A DNA stretch of 64,000 bases from Rhodoblastus sp963710275 (GTDB lineage Bacteria; Pseudomonadota; Alphaproteobacteria; Rhizobiales; Beijerinckiaceae), in assembly GCA_963710275.1 (NCBI GenBank), contig CAVPZS010000005.1, positions 558,001-622,000 on the forward strand, written 5' to 3'. A program made the position numbers and the translations under genes. Every line of letters begins with the position of its first letter. The first letter of the stretch is position 1. The notes below the pieces were generated by a model. The model was not told where the DNA came from. It was given only the letters and a program-made list of their open reading frames with translations, and ran no database searches. Positions 57,866 to 64,000 of the stretch are shown piece after piece.

Positions 57866-58447
57866 TCAGACGGGTTGTTTGGCGACTTGCTGCGCGCGCA
57901 CGAAATCATAGGCTTCTGTCGCGGCGGCGATATTGGCCGCGCCGACCTTGCCCGGAAAGGCCCGTTCGATGGCGTGCTTCACGCTGTCGAGATGAAGGGC
58001 GCCGCTGAGCGCCGCGAAAGCGCCGAGCAGGGCGGCGTTGGGCGCGGGCCGGCCGACATGTTTCAGCGCCAGCTCCGTCGCGGGGACGATGACCGCGTGG
58101 CCTTCCGGCAGCCGATCGACAACCTGCTGCAGATGCAGCTCGGCGAAACTCCTGGTGGTGTTGACCAGCAGATAGCCATCCGGGCGCAATCCCGCGAAGA
58201 CGTCCACGACCTTGAGCAGGGTGGGGTCCTGCAGGATCAGCACGTCCGGTTCCTGGATCGGCTCGCGCAGCCGGATCTCCTTTTCGGCGATTCGGCAAAA
58301 GGCGACCACCGGCGCTCCCGTGCGCTCCGAGCCGAAACTGGGAAAGGCCTGGGCATGCCGGCCTTCGAAAAACGCGGCCACGGACAGCATTTCCGCCCCG
58401 GTCACCACGCCCTGGCCGCCGCGGCCATGGATGCGAATTTGGAACAT
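57866..58447 (-). CDS. 2-oxoacid:acceptor oxidoreductase gamma subunit
   Basis: This is a 193-residue subunit starting MFQIRIHGRGGQGVVTGAEM, the glycine-rich gamma-subunit signature. It contains FPSFGSERTGAPVVAFCRIA, DVLILQDPTLLKVVDVF and LLGAFAALSGAL. It is the first gene of the operon gamma - alpha - beta - acceptor - scpB, on the minus strand. This gamma-first order, with no separate ferredoxin gene, differs from the four-gene porCDAB order in archaea. Confidence 0.9.
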   Translation of the reverse strand: MFQIRIHGRGGQGVVTGAEMLSVAAFFEGRHAQAFPSFGSERTGAPVVAFCRIAEKEIRLREPIQEPDVLILQDPTLLKVVDVFAGLRPDGYLLVNTTRSFAELHLQQVVDRLPEGHAVIVPATELALKHVGRPAPNAALLGAFAALSGALHLDSVKHAIERAFPGKVGAANIAAATEAYDFVRAQQVAKQPV

Positions 58448-58866
58448 CTGTTCCCTTTCCTGAGAGAAAATTCAGCGCCCAAGCGAATGAATGAGACCCT
58501 AAATCGCTTTATAATGGAAGCCCCGGAACGTGGCGTTGATCTGGCGCTAATTGGCGGGAGATAGAGGGCTTGCTCCGCTTGCGCCAGTCTCGGCAGCGGC
58601 CGGGGAGCCGAGAGGGACGAAAATCCAGGGGGTCGCGACCAAAGGACAAGGCGCGGAGGCGGCGAGGAACTATTTCCCCACCGCGGAAAGCTCTGCCATA
58701 TTATCGGCCAACAACAAGAATCAAGGGAGAGTGACGATGAGCCAAAGGGTCGCCCTTAACGCCATTCATGCCGGTCCCTGAGGGACGGTTCCCCGATTGT
58801 GACGGCAAGCTCAAGCCGCGCCGCTGACACCGACCAACATCAAGCCAGCCTTGCAGAGGGCCCTCC
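58448..58866. other. Intergenic region between the oxidoreductase operon and glcB
   Basis: About 420 bases separate these divergent genes. They hold a possible 14-residue leader frame (58737-58781) with a hairpin over its stop, and another hairpin CTCGGC...GCCGAG (about 58590-58612). The promoters for both directions should be here, but I could not place them with confidence. No larger gene is supported. Confidence 0.5.
58737..58781 (+). CDS. Possible short leader peptide upstream of glcB
   Basis: A 14-codon frame MSQRVALNAIHAGP starts at ATG 58737, with GGGAGAG a few bases upstream, a good ribosome site. The stop codon lies in the loop of a GTCCC-TGA-GGGAC hairpin (58774-58786). It ends 85 bases before glcB. 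This could be a regulatory upstream frame or chance; no family is known to me. Confidence 0.3.
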   Translation: MSQRVALNAIHAGP

Positions 58867-61030
58867 ATGACTGAGTTTTTCCGTCACGGGCGAATCGAAG
58901 TCGCCCCCGTTCTCCAGCAATTCATCGATCACGACGTGCTTCCCGGCCTGGACCTGAAGCCCGAAGCCTTCTGGGCCAGCCTCGAGCGGTTCCTGGTCGA
59001 GCTGGCGCCGCGCAATCGCGCGCTGCTGGCGAGGCGGGACGCCCTGCAGGCGCAAATCGACGGCTGGCATCGCGAGCGGCGCGGCCAGAATTTCGACGCC
59101 GGGGCCTACAAGGCCTTCCTGACCGAGATCGGCTATCTCGTCGCGAAGGGCGACGATTTCAAAGTCGGCACGGCCAATGTCGATCCCGAGATTTCGACCC
59201 AGGCCGGGCCGCAACTGGTCGTGCCGATCACCAACGCCCGCTATGCGCTGAACGCGGCCAACGCCCGCTGGGGCTCGCTTTATGACGCGCTATACGGTAC
59301 GGACGCCCTGGCGCCGCCGAACCCATCCGCGAGGGGATATGATCCCGAGCGCGGCGAAAAAGTCATCGCCTGGGGTCGCGAGTTCCTCGACAGGATAGCG
59401 CCGCTCGAAGAGGGCTCGCACAAGTTTGTGAAGCATTATTACGTCGAACACGGCGCCTTGCGGGCGCAGATGATCAAGGGCGGCGTGTTCGGACTGGCCG
59501 ACCCGACTGTATTCGCCGGTTTTGCCGGTAACCTAGCGGCGCCGCGGGCGATTTTGCTTGTTCATCATGGGCTGCACGTTGAAATCCATATCGATCCCGC
59601 CCATCCCATCGGCAGGACCGACGAAGCGGGCGTCAGCGACATCGTGCTGGAGGCGGCGCTGACCGCGATCCAGGATTGCGAGGATTCGGTCGCGGCCGTC
59701 GACGCAGAGGACAAGGTGCTGGTTTACCGCAACTGGCTCGGCCTGATGAAGGGCGATCTCCACGCGCGCTTCGACAAGGGCGCGGAATCGCTCGACCGTC
59801 ACATGGCGCCGGATCGCCATTACACCAGCCCTGACTATGGCGACCTCACCCTGCACGGCCGCGCGCTGCTGCTGGTGCGCAATGTCGGGCATCTCATGAC
59901 CATCGACGCGGTGAAAATCGACGGCGAAGACGCGCCCGAAGGGCTGCTCGACGCCATGTTCACCAGCCTGATCGCGCTTTATGACATCCGAGGGTTGGGA
60001 AGCTTGCGCAACAGCCGCGCGGGGTCGATCTACATCGTCAAGCCAAAGATGCACGGTCCCGAGGAAGTCGCCTTCGCGAGCGAGATTTTTTCCAGGGTGG
60101 AGGCGTCACTGGGGCTGCCGGCCAATACCATCAAGATGGGAATCATGGACGAGGAGCGGCGCACCACCGTCAATCTGGCCGAATGCATCCGCGCGGCCAG
60201 AGATCGCGTGTTCTTCATCAACACGGGCTTCCTGGACCGCACCGGCGACGAGATGCACACGTCGATGGAAGCCGGCCCGATGATCCGCAAGAACGAGATG
60301 AAGAACTCGGTCTGGATCGCGGCCTATGAGGACAATAACGTCGATGTGGGCCTGCGCGCGGGCCTGCCGGGCCACGCCCAGATCGGCAAGGGCATGTGGG
60401 CCATGCCGGACTTGATGGCGCAAATGCTCGCCGCCAAGATCGGCCATCCGCGCGCCGGGGCCAATACCGCCTGGGTGCCCTCGCCCACCGCCGCGACGCT
60501 CCACGCCACCCATTATCACGATGTCGATGTCGCCCGGAGGCAAGCGGAAATCTCCACCCGCTCGCCGGCCAGGCTGGAGAATATCCTGACCATTCCCTTG
60601 GCCGACCGTCCCAACTGGTCGCCCGAGGAAATCCGGGAAGAGCTCGACAATAACGCCCAGGGGATTCTCGGTTATGTCGTGCGCTGGATCGACCAGGGCG
60701 TCGGCTGCTCCAAAGTGCCGGATATTCACGGCGTCGGCCTGATGGAAGACCGCGCCACCTTGCGCATATCGAGCCAGCACATCGCCAACTGGCTGCGCCA
60801 CGGAATTCTGCGAAAAGGCGCAAGTCCTCGAGACGCTGCAGCGCATGGCCGCGGTGGTCGACCAGCAGAACGCCGGCGACCCGAATTACCGGGCCATGGC
60901 GCCGGACTTCGACTCCAGCGTCGCGTTCCAGGCGGCGTGTGATCTCGTGTTCAAGGGCGTCGAGCAGCCGAACGGCTACACCGAGCCTGTGCTCCATGGC
61001 CGCCGCCGCGAGGCCAAGGCGCGCGGCTAA
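58867..61030 (+). CDS. glcB: Malate synthase G, one suspected base insertion
   Basis: This enzyme condenses glyoxylate with acetyl-CoA to malate. The product has 720 residues, the normal G-type length, when one base near 60811 is removed. Landmarks are LHGRALLLVRNVGHLMT, SRAGSIYIVKPKMHGPEEVA, IKMGIMDEERRTTVNL, GFLDRTGDEMHTSMEAGP and KGMWAMPDLMA. After RHGIL the frame breaks; deleting a C gives EKAQVLETLQRMAAVVDQQN, as in E. coli GlcB. It converges with glcF with a four-base overlap and completes the glycolate route. Confidence 0.93.
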
Positions 61031-62311
61031 TCTGGAATGCTCGCCGGTCGCGGCCCGCCGGTCGCCCAGTCGAGCAGTTCGACCGTATGCACGACGGGCA
61101 GTTTTGTTCCAGCTGCGATCTGGGTGAGGCAGCCGATATTGCCGGCCGCGATCATTTGTGGCGCAACGCTTTCGATATGGGCGACCTTGCGGTCGCGCAA
61201 TTGCGTAGCGATTTCCGGCTGCAACAGGTTGTAGGTCCCGGCCGAGCCGCAGCACAGATGGCCTTCCGGCGGATCGAGCACGACGAAACCTGCCTTCTCC
61301 AGCAAAGTCTTCGGCTCCAGCCTGATGCGCTGGCCGTGCTGCAGCGAACAGGCGCTGTGATAGGCGACGCGCAGGCCGGTCGGCGCTTGCGGCGCCATCA
61401 GCCCGATTTCGCTCATCACTTCGCTGATGTCGCGCGTCAGCTCCGAAATTTTTCGCGCAGGCTCGGCCATGAGCGGGGTCGTCGCGGAACATGAAGCCAT
61501 AGTCCTTGACCGTCGTGCCGCAGCCCGAGGCGTTGATGACGATGGCGTCGAGGCCGCCGGACGCGATTTCCCGCGTCCAGGCCTCGATGTTTTTTCGCGC
61601 GAAATCCGTGGCGTCCTGACCGAGATGATGGGTGAGCGCTCCACAGCAGCCGGAGTCAGGCTGGACCACCACCTCGCACCCATGTCGTGTCAGCAGCCTG
61701 ATCGTGGCCTCATTGATCTGCGGCGCCAGCACTTTTTGCGCGCAGCCGGCGAGCAGGGCGACCCGGCGGCGACGCGGTCCCAAAGGCGCAAAAACCTGGG
61801 GCCGGTCCATGGGCGATGGCGCCGGGAGCTTTTCGGGCGCCAGGACAAGCCCCGCTTGCAATGGCGCGGGGAGATAAGGCGCGAAAATCCTGGCGAAGCG
61901 TCCAGCAGCCAAGAGCGCGCGGAACAGGTCCGGCCGGGGCAGGACAAAACCCAGCACGCGCCGCAACAGCCGATACGGCCAGGGCCGCGTAAAAGTCCGC
62001 TCGATGTGATGGCGGGCGTGATCGACCAGATGCAGGTAATTGACGCCTGAAGGGCAGGTGGTCATGCAGGACAGGCAGGTGAGGCAGCGGTCGATGTGCT
62101 TGACCTCCTCGGCCGAGGCCGCCCGGTCGTTCTCAAGCATGTCCTTGATGAGGTAGATGCGGCCGCGCGGGCTGTCGAGTTCGTCGCCGAGCAGCGTATA
62201 GGTCGGGCATGTCGCGGTGCAGAAGCCGCAATGCACACAGGCGCGCAGGATTTTTTCGCTCTCCCGCGTGTCGGAGTCAGCGAGCTGGACCAGGGAGAAA
62301 TGCGTCTGCAT
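61027..62311 (-). CDS. glcF: Glycolate oxidase iron-sulfur subunit, one suspected base insertion
   Basis: GlcF carries two [4Fe-4S] clusters and passes electrons from glycolate to the membrane quinone pool. The product has 427 residues when one C from a CCCC run near 61479 is removed. The cluster motifs are CVHCGFCTATCPTY and CLTCLSCMTTCPSGVNYLH. Two CCG-type domains are visible: ALLAGCAQKVLAP with GCCGALTHHLGQDA, then VAYHSACSLQHGQRI with HLCCGSAGTYNLLQP. It starts four bases after the glcE stop. Confidence 0.92.
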
Positions 62312-62315
62312 GAGG

Positions 62316-63545
62316 CTACCAGCCCTCCCGCATGCGGCCCGGGTTCAGCACGCCCTCGGGATCGAAATTGGATTTGACGCGTCGGCTGAGGCTCGCCAGC
62401 GCCGCTTCCTCGGGTTGGAACACTTCGGTTTGAGAGCGAAGCTCCTCGCTGGCGACAACCAGAGTGGCGTGACCGCCGACCTGCCTCAAAATGGCGCGGA
62501 GCGCATCGGCGCCGCCGTCCTCTCCCGCCTCGGCCGGGTCGAGGCTGAGCCAGACGAGGCCGCCGCCCCAATCGAAAAACGCTTCGGCCGAGGCACATTT
62601 TTCGCGGATTTTTTGCAGGACGGCCGGCGACGCGCTGGGGGTGGGACACAGGCGCCACACCAGACGGTCTCTCGCGGGGAGCAGGTTGCGCACCTGGGAG
62701 ATCTCGCGCCAGAACAGGGTGGTCGCGTCGGCGCCGAGCCGCGCGCCGGAACCAAAAAGCTTTTCCAGCTCCTCCGCGCGAAAGGCGATGGAGGGCGCCG
62801 GCCCCTCGACGCGCAAGGCGGTCAGACCATTGCCGCCGGCCGCATCGCCGAAGCGCGAGCGCCGGGCGACAGCCGCGGGCAGATGAGCCGCCGCGGAAAC
62901 TTCATACGGCGTGTTCAAGGCCCGCGCCAGCAGCTGGATCGCGGCCTCGTCGGTCAGGCCGGGAAGCAGCAAGGTGCAGGCGGTTTCCGGCCGGGGCATG
63001 ACCTTGAGCGTCACTTCCGTCAGCAGCGCCAGCGTTCCGTAGGAGCCCGCCATCAGTTTGCACATGTCATAGCCGGTAACGTTCTTCACCACCTTGCCGC
63101 CGGCTTTGAAAATCTCCCCACGGCCGTTGATTGCGGAAAAGCCCAAAAAATAGTCGCGCGCGGCGCCGGCGCGCAGGCGGCGAGGCCCAGCGAGATTGCA
63201 GGCCAGCACCCCGCCAAGCGTTGGCGCGCCCAGTCTTGATTGTTCCGCGTTCAGCAAGCCGCGCCAGTCCGGCGGCTCGAAAGCCAGCATCTGGCCCTTT
63301 TTCGCCAGTTGCGCCTCGATTTCGGCCATGGGCGTGGCGGCGCGCGCAGTCAGGATCAATTCGGCCGGCTCGTAATCGATGATGCCGTTCAGGCCGGATA
63401 CGTCGAGGTCAAGATCGGCGCGCGTAAAACGCCCGAGAGTCCGCTTGCTGGCGCCGGCAAGGATTTCCAGCGATTTCTTCTCGGCGGCGGCCCATTGGAT
63501 CATTTCCGCGGCCTGGCCGGCATCCATGGGTTTGAGGCGGTTCAT
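62316..63545 (-). CDS. glcE: Glycolate oxidase FAD-binding subunit GlcE
   Basis: This 409-residue subunit has a PCMH-type FAD-binding domain: ILAGASKRTLGRFTR, LNGIIDYEPAELILTARAAT, MLAFEPPDWRGLL and PTLGGVLACNLAGPRRLRAG, then KAGGKVVKNVTGYDMCKLMA, the characteristic GlcE segment. The C-terminus (VKSNFDPEGVLNPGRM) is typical of FAD-linked oxidases. It lies 12 bases after glcD and four before glcF, in a glcDEF operon. Confidence 0.95.
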   Translation of the reverse strand: MNRLKPMDAGQAAEMIQWAAAEKKSLEILAGASKRTLGRFTRADLDLDVSGLNGIIDYEPAELILTARAATPMAEIEAQLAKKGQMLAFEPPDWRGLLNAEQSRLGAPTLGGVLACNLAGPRRLRAGAARDYFLGFSAINGRGEIFKAGGKVVKNVTGYDMCKLMAGSYGTLALLTEVTLKVMPRPETACTLLLPGLTDEAAIQLLARALNTPYEVSAAAHLPAAVARRSRFGDAAGGNGLTALRVEGPAPSIAFRAEELEKLFGSGARLGADATTLFWREISQVRNLLPARDRLVWRLCPTPSASPAVLQKIREKCASAEAFFDWGGGLVWLSLDPAEAGEDGGADALRAILRQVGGHATLVVASEELRSQTEVFQPEEAALASLSRRVKSNFDPEGVLNPGRMREGW

Positions 63546-63557
63546 GCGGCCATCCGG

Positions 63558-64000
63558 TCAGAAGCGGGGCAGATCGGGGAAACGCAGCTTTCCCGCATGG
63601 ACATGCATGGCGCCCAGTTCCGCGCAGCGGCAGAGCTGAGGAAAGACTTTTCCCGGATTGAGCAGGCTCTTGTCGTCAAAGGCGCATTTCAGCCTTTGCT
63701 GCTGGTTCAGGTCGCATTCGTTGAACATTGTGTCCATCAGGTCGCGCTTTTCGACGCCGACGCCATGCTCGCCGGTGAGGACGCCCCCGACCTCCACGCA
63801 GAGTCGCAGGATGTCCTGGCCGAATTGTTCCGCGCGATCGAGTTCTCCGGGCTGGTTGGCGTCGTAAAGGATGAGGGGGTGCAGGTTGCCGTCGCCGGCA
63901 TGGAAGACGTTGGCGACGCGCAGTCCATATTGCGCCTCCATCTGTTTCATCCGCAGCAGCACATCGCCGATCTTTTTCCTGGGTATGGTGCCGTCCATGC
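63558..64000 (-). CDS. glcD: Glycolate oxidase subunit GlcD, C-terminal part (runs off the window)
   Basis: The last roughly 147 residues of the FAD-linked catalytic subunit are present; the start lies beyond base 64000. Visible motifs are FHAGDGNLHPLILYDANQPG and TGEHGVGVEKRDLMD, followed by KSLLNPGKVFPQL. The HAGDGNLHP and GEHGVG motifs are characteristic of GlcD and D-lactate dehydrogenases of this family; the following glcE and glcF make glycolate oxidase the best call. Confidence 0.93.
   Translation of the reverse strand, partial: MDGTIPRKKIGDVLLRMKQMEAQYGLRVANVFHAGDGNLHPLILYDANQPGELDRAEQFGQDILRLCVEVGGVLTGEHGVGVEKRDLMDTMFNECDLNQQQRLKCAFDDKSLLNPGKVFPQLCRCAELGAMHVHAGKLRFPDLPRF

Noticed and set aside
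58590..58866. Glycine-type riboswitch before glcB
   Set aside because: The hairpins present do not show the conserved glycine aptamer bases; only simple stems were found.

Overview
This window is a GC-rich chromosomal segment of an alphaproteobacterium, most likely of the order Hyphomicrobiales (Rhizobiales). The evidence is an alphaproteobacterial rRNA operon (16S, tRNA-Ile, tRNA-Ala, 23S with an expanded helix 9, 5S, tRNA-fMet), a SAM-II riboswitch between metZ and dcd, a chemotaxis operon in the Sinorhizobium meliloti gene order, HWE-type histidine kinase signalling and a phbAB/phaR cluster. A Beijerinckiaceae-like host is only a guess. All names come from reading the sequence; no database search was run.

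Layout: 1-1702, metZ (partial) and dcd divergent around a SAM-II riboswitch. 2056-14843, chemotaxis: a membrane receptor, then on the minus strand a second soluble receptor and the operon globin-coupled receptor - STAS protein (cheS-like) - cheY1 - cheA - cheW - cheR - cheB - cheY2 - cheD - cheT-like. 15019-20097, a ribbon-helix-helix protein, tRNA-Gly, an AGE-family isomerase and ADP-heptose synthesis (hldE-gmhB-hldD). 20670-24281, FmdB protein, SDR, trxA and a YgiQ radical-SAM gene. 24613-30066, diguanylate cyclase, hybrid HWE kinase with a single-domain regulator, and small conserved proteins. 30082-36839, gyrB, LpoA-like lipoprotein, rsmI, yraN, rpmF and an Mrr-like nuclease. 37068-45801, polyhydroxybutyrate genes, a GGDEF/EAL protein, gloB, a methyltransferase and an M23 peptidase. 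46025-52078, the rRNA operon. 52259-58447, two small unknown genes, scpB and a four-gene 2-oxoacid:NAD(P) oxidoreductase operon. 58867-64000, malate synthase G convergent with glcDEF for glycolate use.

Thirteen genes can be read at full family length only if one or more reading-frame shifts are allowed, about 22 in total. Every one I resolved is repaired by removing one base, and each repaired length is a whole number of codons. This insertion-only pattern points to sequencing or assembly error, so I annotate these as intact genes with suspected indels, not as pseudogenes.

Functional themes: the chemotaxis block appears to sense oxygen or redox state through a heme globin receptor, with a sibling receptor that has lost the heme ligand and gained a PilZ domain. 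GlcDEF plus malate synthase G convert glycolate to malate. The 2-oxoacid oxidoreductase probably makes an acyl-CoA and passes electrons to NAD(P) through a fused flavin/iron-sulfur subunit. Cyclic-di-GMP and phosphorelay proteins are frequent. No prophage, insertion sequence or CRISPR array was recognised.
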